Part shown: positions 54,301-63,053 of the stretch, piece by piece
Numbering within the stretch: the stretch's first letter is position 1
Layout of the letters: each line of letters starts with the position of its first letter
Assembly (NCBI GenBank): GCA_963772225.1
Contig: CAVYWD010000004.1
Coordinates: 372,001 to 436,000, forward strand
Length of the DNA stretch: 64,000 bases
Direction: 5' to 3'
DNA from: CAVYWD01 sp963772225
Lineage (GTDB): Bacteria > Myxococcota > Myxococcia > Myxococcales > UBA5297
Position numbers and translations under genes: made by a program
Notes under the pieces: model-generated
Told to the model about the DNA's origin: nothing
The model's database searches: none
Seen by the model: the letters and a program-made list of their open reading frames with translations, nothing else

Positions 54301-56125
54301 GGCCACGTACACGCCGGCCACCTGCGTCGATCTCGGCCTGGGCGATCACGCCATTGCCGTCACCGCCGCGGCGACGAACGCCGCCACCGGCCAGAGCGCG
54401 AGCCTCGCCTTCTCGCTCACGGTCCGCTGCGCGCCGGCGGCGACCGGCCTGGTGAGCGTGAAGCTGCTCGCCATCAACGACTTCCACGGCCAGATCAGCG
54501 CGGGCAAGGTGGTGGGCACGAGCCCCGTGGGCAGCGCCCCGGTGCTCGCGGCCTACCTGCGGAACGCGATGAAGGGCAAGGAGTCGTCGACGATCCTCGT
54601 CGAGGCGGGCGACCTGGTGGGTGCCTCGCCCGCGAGCTCGGCGCTCCTGCAGGACGAGCCCTCGGTCGACTTCTTCAACCTCTTCGCGAACGACCAGTGC
54701 CCGGTGCTGCCGTTGCCGGGCCAGCAGATCGCCGGGATGGGCCGCTTCGACTCCCTGTTCGACCCGGCCTGCAACCTGGTGGGCATCCCCGGCAACCACG
54801 AGTTCGATGAAGGCGAGGACGAGCTCCTGCGGCTTCTCGGCGGCGGCAACCACGCGAGCGGCCCCTTCCTGGACGACCCGTGGCGGGGCGCGCGGTTCCC
54901 GGTGGTGTCCTCCAACATCCGGACGGCGGACGGCGAGCTGCTCTTCAGGCCCTACGTCGTGAAATATATCTCGGGCGTGCAGGTCGGCTTCATCGGCGCG
55001 ACGCTCACCAGCACGCCGACCATCGTGATCCCCTCGGGCGTGGCCGGCCTCACGTTCGACGACGAGATCGCGGCCGTGAACGCCCAGGTGAAGGAGCTTC
55101 AGGCGCGCGGCATTCACGCCATCGCGGTGGTGCTGCACGACGGCGTGTACCAGTCCGGCGGCTACAGCGGGTCGACGAAGGCGACGCAGACGGCGCCGGC
55201 CGACCTCGTGGCCCTGGTCGCCAAGCTCGACGCGGACGTCGACGTCCTCATCACCGCGCACACGCACAACTTCGCCAACGAGTACGTCCTGAACGCGGGC
55301 GGAAAGCCGGTGCTCGTCACCCAGGCCTACTCCTACAGCACCGCCTACGCCGACATCGACCTGGTGGTCGACGGGGCGACGCAGGACGTGACGTCGAAGG
55401 TCGCGAGCGTGGTCACCACCTACGTGAACGACCTGTCGGGCAAGCCGACCTTCCCGCCCGACCCGGCGGCGGCGGCGCTCACCGCGGCCGCGGAGGCGCG
55501 CGTCGCGCCGCTCGTCAGCGCGAAGGTGGGCTCGACCACCGCCGTCATCTCGTCGAGCCTGAACACCGCGGGCGAGTCGCCTTTGGGCGACCTGCTCGCC
55601 GAGGCGCAGCGCGAGTCGGTGCAGGCCGAGCTCGGGTTCACGAATCCGGGCGGCATGCGCTCGGACCTCCCTCAGTCCTGCGCGACTTCACCCTGCGTCA
55701 TCACGTGGAACGACTGCTTCACCTCGCAGCCCTTCGGAAACCAGGTCATGAAGGTGACGCTCACGGGCCAGCAGCTTACCGACGCGCTGGAGCAGCAGTT
55801 CGCGGGCTGGGCGGGCCAGACGCAGACGCGCATGCTGCAGATCGCCGGCTTCAAATACTCGTGGAGCGCGAGCGCGCCGCTCGGCTCCAAGGTGGTCGCG
55901 GGCTCGCTCAAGAAGGCCGACGGCACGCCCATCGACCCGGCGGCGAGCTACGCGGTGGCGATGAACAACTACCTCCAGGGCGGCGGCGACGGCTTCGCCG
56001 TCCTCAAGGGCGGGACGAACGTCGTGCCGGGGCCCATCGATAACGATGCGCTGGTCGCGTATCTCAAGGCGCTGACCGGGCCGGTCGCGCCTGCGACGGA
56101 CGGGCGCGTGACCCGGGTGCCGTAG
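51395..56125 (+). CDS. lipoprotein with two tandem 5'-nucleotidase modules
   Basis: A 1576-aa protein from ATG 51395 (GAGGAG upstream) with lipobox ATAALVAGCSS. Two Ig/PKD-like domains (ADPDGDALTFTWSSGGKG and a second set with DVDGDALTF) lead to module 1: TVLETSDVHSNLMPWNYF, LIDDGDTIEGTPLG, TAGNHEFNYG, ILTGHTHL and a C-terminal domain with NNYRAGGGGYP. Another beta domain leads to module 2: VKLLAINDFHGQIS, VEAGDLVGASPA, GIPGNHEFDEGED, LITAHTHNF, GESPLGDLLAEAQ, FTNPGGMRSDL and MNNYLQGGGDGF. Both metal sites look complete. UshA-like enzymes release phosphate from nucleotides outside the cytoplasm. Ordinary family members have one module, so this is a double enzyme. Confidence 0.9.
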   Translation: MKLRSTSALFAMATAALVAGCSSRSSPTPASQAGQVTISLASSALSSASEVAAISLSMTNVDTQWTTSGALSQAAGGGSWSGAFSPVPAGRYTFHAEASDAQGNVLFQTADPYPSTPVVVAAGKTTTVHLILQETHPAAPFANSAPYFTSASASETELDGARAVLLAATAADPDGDALTFTWSSGGKGTFGAQSDAATSTSTSWTPPGAGDFELTATVADTHGASAAVSIQIHVTDAAATVVAVIDLNHFPVITGVTSAPAVGGAIPLTATAMDVDGDALTFGDWRSDCGGSFSAASTAVDAASGAATSSTAFTPPAGQTSGRCVLTATVSDGRGGTGTGSLTVDLSSAAVGEDFSPRTLTVLETSDVHSNLMPWNYFTGTADQTIGLAKVATLIGRERAANACTLLIDDGDTIEGTPLGTYYAQIDQTSKHPVAVAMNALGYDSMTAGNHEFNYGLATLGRFQNDAAFPVLSANVRKKSDGSPAFVPFIIKTVCGVKVGILGLTTPGITTWDAENTKDLLVDLPIDAAARYVPEMKARGAEVIVVAFHAGPDRAPAVSGAAGWLTDPSTWVDNGSMPHENDVIELAQQISGIDVILTGHTHLAIPKMLIGGAILLQPYRWGGDLGEVKLGVDHASGKWAVTSRDSWLIPVDATVAVDPTLGALVQPYHDATLAYVENKIGTAVAPFPGGDQARFTDSALADLINTVQLDAAAAAGYPADVSLAAIFNDTGMIPQGDVKLRDAYSAYIYDNTLYVMEITGKQLRDALEQDAKYFVTLDPANLPATPAAAKDPNARDYNWDLYSGVDYTVDLTRPALSRVTSLKLKGADVTDDQKIRIAVNNYRAGGGGYPALKGGTILWKSADGVRDFLAAYVSSHPNLDPSAVNVCNFTLVPNLFGRYFPGVAQKCAGASVYGSASTPSVLDPGQAAQLKVVATDGVSPSPWTFTWSDGLSAPKSGAFSVTASDGSSAATYTPATCVDLGLGDHAIAVTAAATNAATGQSASLAFSLTVRCAPAATGLVSVKLLAINDFHGQISAGKVVGTSPVGSAPVLAAYLRNAMKGKESSTILVEAGDLVGASPASSALLQDEPSVDFFNLFANDQCPVLPLPGQQIAGMGRFDSLFDPACNLVGIPGNHEFDEGEDELLRLLGGGNHASGPFLDDPWRGARFPVVSSNIRTADGELLFRPYVVKYISGVQVGFIGATLTSTPTIVIPSGVAGLTFDDEIAAVNAQVKELQARGIHAIAVVLHDGVYQSGGYSGSTKATQTAPADLVALVAKLDADVDVLITAHTHNFANEYVLNAGGKPVLVTQAYSYSTAYADIDLVVDGATQDVTSKVASVVTTYVNDLSGKPTFPPDPAAAALTAAAEARVAPLVSAKVGSTTAVISSSLNTAGESPLGDLLAEAQRESVQAELGFTNPGGMRSDLPQSCATSPCVITWNDCFTSQPFGNQVMKVTLTGQQLTDALEQQFAGWAGQTQTRMLQIAGFKYSWSASAPLGSKVVAGSLKKADGTPIDPAASYAVAMNNYLQGGGDGFAVLKGGTNVVPGPIDNDALVAYLKALTGPVAPATDGRVTRVP

Positions 56126-56181
56126 GAAGGCTTGGGGTTCACGGGCTGAGCGCGAGGCATTCGCGCGCAGCCTCACAAAAG

Positions 56182-56218
56182 CCGGGGCGTTCGGGATTGC
56201 ACTCCCTGAGCGCCCCGG
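56182..56218 (+). terminator. GC-rich hairpin after the nucleotidase gene
   Basis: CCGGGGCG (56182-56189) pairs with CGCCCCGG (56211-56218), with an inner GGG/CCC. No T-run follows. The same hairpin recurs at 60104-60138. Confidence 0.6.
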
Positions 56219-56253
56219 TCACACTTTGGGCCGATCAGGCCTCGGAGGAGCCC

Positions 56254-59200
56254 ATGGGGGATTTCAAACCGGTAGACAGCTCTTGGCCCATCTTGAACGA
56301 CGTGATCTCCCGGCTCACGCTCAAAGGGCCGCCACGAGCGGCGACGACTCGGACCGAAATCGACCACTATCAGGTGGTGCTACCTCCCTATCGCACTTCC
56401 GCCGAAGGGAGGGTCTTGCCGTCGGCCGCGCCCTCGAGTGAGGACCCGCTCGCCATGGGGCGCGCCAGCGAGCTGACGAAACGAGCGCTCGTGCCCGGCG
56501 CCTCCGTCGCTGATCGCCGCAACTCCGCGAATCAATTCACGGAGCGCTTCCGCGTCACAAACCCCTTCACTTCGCGCAAGACGACGATCGAGCGAGATGA
56601 CGCCGCGCAGGCCCTCTTGCTTTTCTGGGCAGAGTCCCGGCGCGCGGACAGGGACCCGGAGACGCTCGCGAAGCTCCAGGAGGTCCTTCTTCAAGGAATC
56701 GACGACGCGGCAGTGCACAAGAACGACCCGGAAGCCGTCGCCTTCGCGCAGCAGCTCGCCGAGGCCATCGCCGGCGACAGCTCCATGGCCCCAGAGACGC
56801 GCATCGCCGCCGCCCGGAAGGTCGCCGAGCTCGGGGGCGCCTTCTCGCCCAATATCTCTGCCTCGGACTTTGCCGCCATCGCGCGGAGGACCCTGCTGCT
56901 CTTCGAGGACATCGGCATCAACCCGACGGCGCCGCCCGAAGCGCCGGGGAGAGTGCCGCTGAACGACCTGCGGATTCGGCTCGCCGAGCGTTGCTTTGAG
57001 CTCGCCCAGAGTTCCCCGGGCGAGGCGGATGAGCTTCGCCTCTGGGGAACGTGCCTCGCATACAACCTTCCGACACAGCCCTCCGTCCGCAGGATAATGG
57101 TGAAGCTCGGTCTCATCGACCGCGGGGACATCGCCGACCCTGACCGCAAGGAACCGAAAGTCGCCAAACCCGGGAACGGCAAAGACGACGACAAAGAGAC
57201 CGAGCCCATCAAGCCGGAGCAGCTCTCGCGCGAGGACGCGAAGACGGTGCTCGCCATTCTCAAGGCCTATCCTCCGACCCTGGCACTTGTGCTCGACAAA
57301 GGAAACACGAACGCAGCGAAGGTCAAAGCGCGGGTCGACTTCCGGGACGCGCTCGAGAAGCACATCGCCGAGCTCGATGAAATCTATTCCTTGCCTTCGT
57401 TGAAGTGGACCCCCGACAGCCCGATCGAGCCTGGCTCGCCCGACCACCCGAACCCCGCCGCCGATCAGGCGTTCATCTTGGACGTCGCAGCCCGGGCGCG
57501 CGAGAATGCGGGCGAGGGCAAGCCCCTGAACGCACGCTCGCTCGAGCGCATCAGCCCGACCGATACCGACAAGTGTCTCAGAGCCATCGCCAACTACAAG
57601 GCCGCCAACCGAGACCTCTTCACCAAGTCCCCTCCGGACGAGGCCGCGAAGCAGACGCGCGACGCCATCGAGAAGATTGAAGACGCGCTCGGGCGACACA
57701 AGGTGATTCAGAATCTGACGGCCCGAATCGATATCCTCGAGCTCCAGTTCAAGAAGATGCAGAAGGACCAAGGAGTGGTCGGAATAACAGCCGATTTCCT
57801 CAAGAACAAGTTGGGCGTTCAGGATGGCATGCTCATTGACTCGAAGCTGGGGAGCGAAGCCGTCGAGAAGCTCATGCGCGAATTGGAAATCGCCCGCGCA
57901 AAGATCGACGAATTGCGCGATCGCAATGACATCAAGCCAGGAGAGTTCGGCGTCGCGGTCAAGGAAATCCTCACAACCGTAAAGGAACAGCACGCGATCG
58001 CGTACGAGAGAGTCCTAAAGTACGCAAAGTCCCAATCGGCCTGGGTTGACGGCATCTCCGACTTCGCCGCCGTGACCGCCGCCATCGCCGCCGCGCCGAT
58101 CACGGAGGGCACGTCACTGTCGGTGGTCGTCTCGGTGCTGGTGGGCGCGGTCACCAAGGTCGGCATCAAGGGCCTGGACGCGGTCACCGGCTCGGGCAAG
58201 TACGACGGCAACCTCTTTCTCGACCTGCTCAAGGGCGGACTCGGCGGAGGCAGCGGCCTCGTCGCGACCCGCCTCGCGGAGCTGGTGGCCCGCACCACCG
58301 CCTCGCGCCTGGCCGGGCTCATGACTCCGGAGCTCGCGAAGTGGATCGGCGGTGCCACTGGCTTGAGCGCGGCGGGGACGGCCGACGGGTTCTTCATGGG
58401 GACGGCGTCGCCGCTTATCGACGGCGCGCCGCTGGAGGTTGCGCTCAAGAACGGCCTCGTCAGCTCGGCCTTCGGCGCCCTGCTGGGACCGCTCGTCGCC
58501 GGCGTCGCCCGCGTGACCCGCGGCGCTGCCCAGCGCGTGTCGGTCGCGACGCTCGGTCAATTGGAGCGAGTTCCCCTTTCGTGGGCTGCAGGGATCACCG
58601 AGGCCAGGGTCGGCGAGCTGACGATCAATCGCAGCAATATCGCGCTGCGCGAGCTGCCCGAGGGAATCCCTCCTTTTGCGCGCGTCGGTCCGACTGGAAA
58701 AGTGGAGATCTGGCTCCCGGTCGGGAAGAACGGAACCGTCTCGGGGCGAGATCTCGCACGGGTAGCCGAGCACATCAAGCTGTCGATGCGGCCCGGCAGT
58801 GAAGCGCGGATGCGTTATCTGAGCGAAGCGGACCAGGCAGCGGAGGGCATTCTGCGGATTCAGAAGGAGCTCGCGATAACGGAGGGCCCCGTGCGCGCCG
58901 CCGTCGAGGCGCGGCTACGGCAGGCCATCCGCCGCTTCGAGATGAACCCCCTGGTGCGCGAGACCATGAGCGCGGCTTCGGCAAATACTCCAAAATGGTT
59001 CGTCGGACGCATCAGGGCCGGTGCCCCGGAAGATCTGCCGCGGACCGGCTTCCAGCCGCGAACCCCATTGGGCAATCCCGTGGAGGCCAATGTAAAGATT
59101 GAGGACGGCCTCCTGTTCAGCGCACAGGGCGAACGTCTCGAGTCGCGGATGTCGGAATTGCTCCGGGGTGTAGAGGGCGGAGGAATGCTCAATAGGCCGC

Positions 59201-59490
59201 TTGTCTTCGGGCACAAGCCCGGCGCCGACGAGACCCTCTTCTACGTCATGGACGCCAACGGGCAGTTCCACATCGCTCCGCGCGAGGAAGCAGGGCTCTA
59301 CAGGTCGACCGGCGCCCCTGCAGCTGCCGGCGAAATCGTGGTCCACAACGGCGTGATCATGCGAATCACCGGTGAGAGCCGCTACTATCACATTACCGGA
59401 GATAATCTCTGGCAAGCCGTTCAGGAGCTCCGCAGCAGGGGAGTCTATCTCCCGCTCGGCAACATTCGAACCACGGTGCACCTGCCCTGA
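56254..59490 (+). CDS. large effector-like protein (polymorphic-toxin class suspected)
   Basis: A 1078-aa protein from ATG 56254 with GGAGGAG upstream; the frame also opens at 56197 but that lies inside the terminator. Residues 1-550 are soluble and helical with a charged linker (KPGNGKDDDKETEPIK). Residues about 595-760 are Ala/Gly-rich and hydrophobic (DFAAVTAAIAAAPITEGTSL, KGGLGGGSGLVATRLAELVA), like the translocation region of secreted toxins. The C-terminal 100 residues contain FGHKPGADETLFYVMDANGQ, AAGEIVVHNGVIMRITGESR and YYHITGDNLWQAVQELRSRG. I associate this arrangement with a terminal domain in Rhs-like and other secreted toxins. No export signal. It sits between two phosphatase genes, flanked by a duplication. 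Confidence 0.55.
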   Translation: MGDFKPVDSSWPILNDVISRLTLKGPPRAATTRTEIDHYQVVLPPYRTSAEGRVLPSAAPSSEDPLAMGRASELTKRALVPGASVADRRNSANQFTERFRVTNPFTSRKTTIERDDAAQALLLFWAESRRADRDPETLAKLQEVLLQGIDDAAVHKNDPEAVAFAQQLAEAIAGDSSMAPETRIAAARKVAELGGAFSPNISASDFAAIARRTLLLFEDIGINPTAPPEAPGRVPLNDLRIRLAERCFELAQSSPGEADELRLWGTCLAYNLPTQPSVRRIMVKLGLIDRGDIADPDRKEPKVAKPGNGKDDDKETEPIKPEQLSREDAKTVLAILKAYPPTLALVLDKGNTNAAKVKARVDFRDALEKHIAELDEIYSLPSLKWTPDSPIEPGSPDHPNPAADQAFILDVAARARENAGEGKPLNARSLERISPTDTDKCLRAIANYKAANRDLFTKSPPDEAAKQTRDAIEKIEDALGRHKVIQNLTARIDILELQFKKMQKDQGVVGITADFLKNKLGVQDGMLIDSKLGSEAVEKLMRELEIARAKIDELRDRNDIKPGEFGVAVKEILTTVKEQHAIAYERVLKYAKSQSAWVDGISDFAAVTAAIAAAPITEGTSLSVVVSVLVGAVTKVGIKGLDAVTGSGKYDGNLFLDLLKGGLGGGSGLVATRLAELVARTTASRLAGLMTPELAKWIGGATGLSAAGTADGFFMGTASPLIDGAPLEVALKNGLVSSAFGALLGPLVAGVARVTRGAAQRVSVATLGQLERVPLSWAAGITEARVGELTINRSNIALRELPEGIPPFARVGPTGKVEIWLPVGKNGTVSGRDLARVAEHIKLSMRPGSEARMRYLSEADQAAEGILRIQKELAITEGPVRAAVEARLRQAIRRFEMNPLVRETMSAASANTPKWFVGRIRAGAPEDLPRTGFQPRTPLGNPVEANVKIEDGLLFSAQGERLESRMSELLRGVEGGGMLNRPLVFGHKPGADETLFYVMDANGQFHIAPREEAGLYRSTGAPAAAGEIVVHNGVIMRITGESRYYHITGDNLWQAVQELRSRGVYLPLGNIRTTVHLP

Positions 59491-60044
59491 GGCGGGTGGC
59501 GCTGTCGGCGTAGGTGAAGCCGGCGCTCTGGAACTCGGAGACGAGGTCGCGGTTGGGGTCGGCGAGCCCGGCCGCCGCGGCGGGCAGGCCCCAGTCCTGC
59601 GCGACTTCACCCTGCATCATCACGTGGAACGACTGCTTCACCTCGCAGCCCTTCGGAAACCAGGTCATGAAGGTGACGCTCACGGGCCAGCAGCTTACCG
59701 ACGCGCTGGAGCAGCAGTTCGCGGGCTGGGCGGGCCAGACGCAGACGCGCATGCTGCAGATCGCCGGCTTCACCTACTCCTGGAGCGCGAGCGCGCCGCT
59801 CGGCTCCAAGGTGGTCGCGGGCTCGCTCAAGAAGGCCGACGGCACGCCCATCGACCCGGCGGCGAGCTACGCGGTGGCGATGAACAACGACCTCCAGGGC
59901 GGCGGCGACGGCTTCGCCGTCCTCAAGGGCGGGACGAACGTCGTGCCGGGGCCCATCGATAACGATGCGCTGGTCGCGTATCTCAAGGCGCTGACCGGGC
60001 CCGTCGCGCCTGCGACGGACGGGCGTGTGACCCGGGTGCCCTAG
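59490..60044. repeat. mosaic of phosphatase and nucleotidase gene fragments
   Basis: 59490-59594 repeats 61351-61455 (inside the alkaline phosphatase gene) and 59592-60044 repeats 55673-56125 (the nucleotidase 3' end, 453 bp, no indels, a few substitutions). They join through a 3-bp shared CAG. The nucleotidase part keeps its frame and stop but has no start, so it is not a gene. It begins within the stop codon of the effector-like gene. Confidence 0.85.
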
Positions 60045-60103
60045 AGCAGGTTTCAACCAAACCAGCCGAGCGCGACCCCGTCGCGCGTGGTTGCTCGCCG
60101 AAG

Positions 60104-60138
60104 CCGGGGCGTTCGGGGTACACCCCTGATCGCCCCGG
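60104..60138 (+). terminator. GC-rich hairpin after the duplicated nucleotidase tail
   Basis: CCGGGGCG (60104-60111) and CGCCCCGG (60131-60138), near-copy of the hairpin at 56182-56218, so the duplication included the terminator. Confidence 0.6.
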
Positions 60139-60306
60139 TCAATTTCCTGGTTCGGCGACGCCCAGTCGGCGACCGCGCCCTCCGTGAAGCTCCTCGGCCG
60201 GCGGCGTCGCGTGTCTTCTGTGTGACATCGATGCGCCCGGTGCGCTCAGGCATTCCGCGAAGTAGGAGAATATCGACGGGAGCTACGCATTCAGGAGGTC
60301 AATGTC

Positions 60307-60407
60307 ATGGCAGACGAGAGCAAAAGCGCCCCTCGCCGGCAGCCGGTCGACGAGCCCGTTCGGGGACTCACGGCCGCCGGCGAGGAAGCGCAGACCTCCG
60401 CCTCGCG
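60307..60407 (+). pseudogene. 5' stub of a small gene
   Basis: ATG 60307 has a strong GGAGGT and begins MADESKSAPRRQPVDEPVRG and then LTAAGEEAQTSA before running antisense into the phosphatase 3' end. Probably an N-terminal remnant left by the rearrangement; family unknown. Confidence 0.35.
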
Positions 60408-62426
60408 TCAGTTCCTCTGCTCGCGGCCCTCGCCCTCGAGGGCGGCCTTCATCAGCTTGAAGAAGACGTCGGTGTTGGTCTGCACGCCGACGAACTCGCG
60501 CCACGCCTCGCTCCCGGTCGAATAGGCCGACACCGGGATGTCCGAGGCGGTGTGGACCGCTTGCCCGCCGGTGACGTTTCCGCGCAGGTAGAAGCCATTC
60601 GCGTCCGACAGCCGCTGGATGGGCTCGCTGCCGTAGCCTTTGGCCGCCATCTCCGCTTTGAGATCGTTCGGCAGCAGGCTGTCGGTGACCGGCAGCGGCT
60701 TCCACAGCAAGGTCTCGTAGCGGTCGCCGCTGGCGCCGTAGCCGACCAGCATCTTGCCGTCGACGTCCATGGTCACCGGGTAGCCGTCGGCGGCGAGGGC
60801 GTAGCGCGGGAAACCGGCGGCGTCGTAGGTGCCCACCGCCTTTTGCCGTTCGGGCGTCTTGGACGGGTCGAGCGCCGCGGCGTCCGAGCCGAGCGCGCGG
60901 GTCGCCGCGACGCTGCCCGCGGTGCCGGTGAAGCCGCTCGCGTTGAAGGAATTGAGCGCTCCGATGAGGCTGAACCCGGAGCACTCGTGGTCGGCCAAGA
61001 CGACGATGACGGTGTCGCCCGCACGGTCGGCGAAGCGGCGCGCGACGCCGATGGCGTTGTCGAGCTCGAGCACTTCACCGATGGCCCGGTCGGGGTCCAT
61101 GAGGTGCGACTGCTTGTCAATGTGCGCTCCCTCGACCATCAGGACGAAGCCGCGGCGGTTCTTGGAGAGCACGCCCAGCGCGGCCTCGGTCATCTCGTCG
61201 AGCATCGGCTGATCCGGCGCGTGGTAATCGTCGACCACGCCGGGCGCGCCGGGGTTGCGGCGCTTGGCCACCTTGTCGAGGGCCACGTTCATGTTGCCGT
61301 AGCCGAACAGGCCCAGGAGCTTGTCTGGGTGAGCGGCGAGCGCGCTCTTCAGGCGGGTGGCGGTGTCGGCGTAGGTGAAGCCGGCGGTCTGGAACTCGGA
61401 GACGAGGTCGCGGTTGGGGTCGGCGAGCCCGGCCGCCGCGGCGGGCAGGCCCCAGGCGGCGAGGAGGTCCGCGGGCAGCCCGGCGTAGTCGGTGGAGGCG
61501 CTGCGCGAGGAGCCGAACTGGGTCGACGGCAGGAACCAGCGCCGCCCGCCGCCCATGAGGACCGCGAGGCCGCTGTTCTTGTGCTCGTCCAGGTATTGGT
61601 CGCAGATGCCGGTGCCGGCGTTGCGGTTGCCGGTGTGGACCATGTTCGCCGCCGGCGTCGCGTCCTCGACGTCGGCGGTGGTGACGATGCCGAGCGCCGT
61701 TCCCTTCACCCGGTGCAGGTATTCGCCCATGTACTCGACGCGCGGCTGGGCGAAGGGGCTCGCCGTGTGCGCCGGGTAGACGCCCTCCTGGTTGTTGTTG
61801 GCGTGGTTGCCGGTGGAGTAGCACGCCATGCCGGGCGCCGAGTCGGTGATGATGCTGTTGAGCGAGTGGGTGCTCACCAGGCCCGTGCCGGGGAACCGGT
61901 CCATCTCCAGGTGGCCGAGCGGATCGCCGCCGGCGACGCCGAACTTCACGATGCGGGCCGCGGTGCGATGCGCGACGCCCATGCCGTCGCCCAGGAAGAT
62001 GATGACGTTCTTCGCCGCCCGCTCGCCGCCGCGGCGGTCGCCGAGTCCCACCACGCGCAAGTGCGAGGTGACGGTCGCGGTGCCGGTGGCGTCGCTGAAG
62101 GTGGCGACCAGCGTGTGGAGCCCGGGCTCGGCGATGGCGTAGCCGCGCCGGTTGAATCCGCCCCATCCGTCCGCCGTGATGCCGTCGGTCGCGGAAGTGC
62201 GCTGGGCGCCGGAGGTGAGCTCCAGCGGAGCGCCGTCGAGCCTCAGAGTCGCCGAGTACGGGCCCGCGCCGGCGCCCTCGACGCGGATGTCGAAGCGCTG
62301 GCCCTCGAGAAATCGGGCGCCGTCGGGAGGAACCAGCGTCACGCCCGAGGGGAGGGCGAAGGCGGTCGAGGCTGCGGCCGAGATCAGCGCCGCGCCAAGG
62401 AGGCGAATCGGACGATGGAAGGGCAT
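60408..62426 (-). CDS. secreted alkaline phosphatase (PhoA superfamily)
   Basis: A 672-aa protein from ATG 62426 with GGAG upstream. Signal peptide RPIRLLGAALISAAASTAFA, then an Ig-like N-terminal domain (residues about 30-135). The catalytic domain has VIIFLGDGMGVAHRTAARIV (first metal Asp), nucleophile Ser in IITDSAPGMACYSTGNHAN, MVEGAHIDKQSHLMDPDRAI and VVLADHECSGFSLIG. This is the alkaline phosphatase metal set, with a Ser nucleophile. It releases phosphate outside the cytoplasm, matching the nucleotidase. One nucleotide separates it from an exported partner gene upstream, so they form an operon. Confidence 0.9.
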   Translation of the reverse strand: MPFHRPIRLLGAALISAAASTAFALPSGVTLVPPDGARFLEGQRFDIRVEGAGAGPYSATLRLDGAPLELTSGAQRTSATDGITADGWGGFNRRGYAIAEPGLHTLVATFSDATGTATVTSHLRVVGLGDRRGGERAAKNVIIFLGDGMGVAHRTAARIVKFGVAGGDPLGHLEMDRFPGTGLVSTHSLNSIITDSAPGMACYSTGNHANNNQEGVYPAHTASPFAQPRVEYMGEYLHRVKGTALGIVTTADVEDATPAANMVHTGNRNAGTGICDQYLDEHKNSGLAVLMGGGRRWFLPSTQFGSSRSASTDYAGLPADLLAAWGLPAAAAGLADPNRDLVSEFQTAGFTYADTATRLKSALAAHPDKLLGLFGYGNMNVALDKVAKRRNPGAPGVVDDYHAPDQPMLDEMTEAALGVLSKNRRGFVLMVEGAHIDKQSHLMDPDRAIGEVLELDNAIGVARRFADRAGDTVIVVLADHECSGFSLIGALNSFNASGFTGTAGSVAATRALGSDAAALDPSKTPERQKAVGTYDAAGFPRYALAADGYPVTMDVDGKMLVGYGASGDRYETLLWKPLPVTDSLLPNDLKAEMAAKGYGSEPIQRLSDANGFYLRGNVTGGQAVHTASDIPVSAYSTGSEAWREFVGVQTNTDVFFKLMKAALEGEGREQRN

Positions 62427-62427
62427 G

Positions 62428-62913
62428 TCACGCTCCAATTCGAGAATCACGACGGCTTGGGGGAAGAGGCTTCGCCGGGAGATGGACGCGGAGGCGAAAG
62501 AAGGAGGCCGGGCCGTCGCCGCTTGCGGTGCTCCCGACCTCGAGCACGCCGATGACCGCGATGGGCCCGTCGATCGCCGCGGGAGCTTCTCCGGCCATGA
62601 TCACGCGGACCGCGCCGGGCGGGAGGTCTCCGGTGCCGCCTCCGCCCTCGTCGCATTCGACCGGTCGCGCCGCGAGCCAGAACCCGCCGGGCGAAGGCTC
62701 CTCTTGGCGGGCCATGAAGCCGACGAGCCGGACGCGCTGGCCGGCGAGCGCGCGCGCTTTCTCGCTGGGGACGAGGGCGGTCTTCCCTTCCGCAATCAGC
62801 TCGCGGACGCTCAACGTGGGGACCTCGCCCTTCGCGGCCAGCGCTTGGGCGGGCGGAGGCGCCGCCGCGCCCTGGAGACTCGAGAAGAAGAGCAGGGCGG
62901 CGAACGGCAGCAC
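62428..62913 (-). CDS. small exported protein in operon with alkaline phosphatase
   Basis: GTG 62913 with GGAGG at 5-bp spacing gives 161 aa. A hydrophobic start (LPFAALLFFSSLQGAAA) acts as signal peptide. The rest is beta-rich: GQRVRLVGFMARQEEPSPGG, FWLAARPVECDEG and GPIAVIGVLEVGSTASG, resembling small OB-like exported domains. The stop is 1 nt before the phosphatase start. I do not assign a family. Confidence 0.65.
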   Translation of the reverse strand: MLPFAALLFFSSLQGAAAPPPAQALAAKGEVPTLSVRELIAEGKTALVPSEKARALAGQRVRLVGFMARQEEPSPGGFWLAARPVECDEGGGGTGDLPPGAVRVIMAGEAPAAIDGPIAVIGVLEVGSTASGDGPASFFRLRVHLPAKPLPPSRRDSRIGA

Positions 62914-63053
62914 GGTGCCTCCGGCGGATGAATATGGGTTCGCTCCCCATGCTGCTCGGAAGGGGGCGACCGGGCAGTGAAAAGGCGGTGAAGGTTGTGT
63001 GACGCCGGGCCCGCCGAGCTCCACCGCTTCTTCAGCTCGTTCGACTGATCCGT

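Noticed and set aside
59514..60044. A 176-aa nucleotidase-like gene
   Set aside because: Its start lies in antisense phosphatase sequence and it has only the C-terminal domain tail; it is part of the mosaic duplication.
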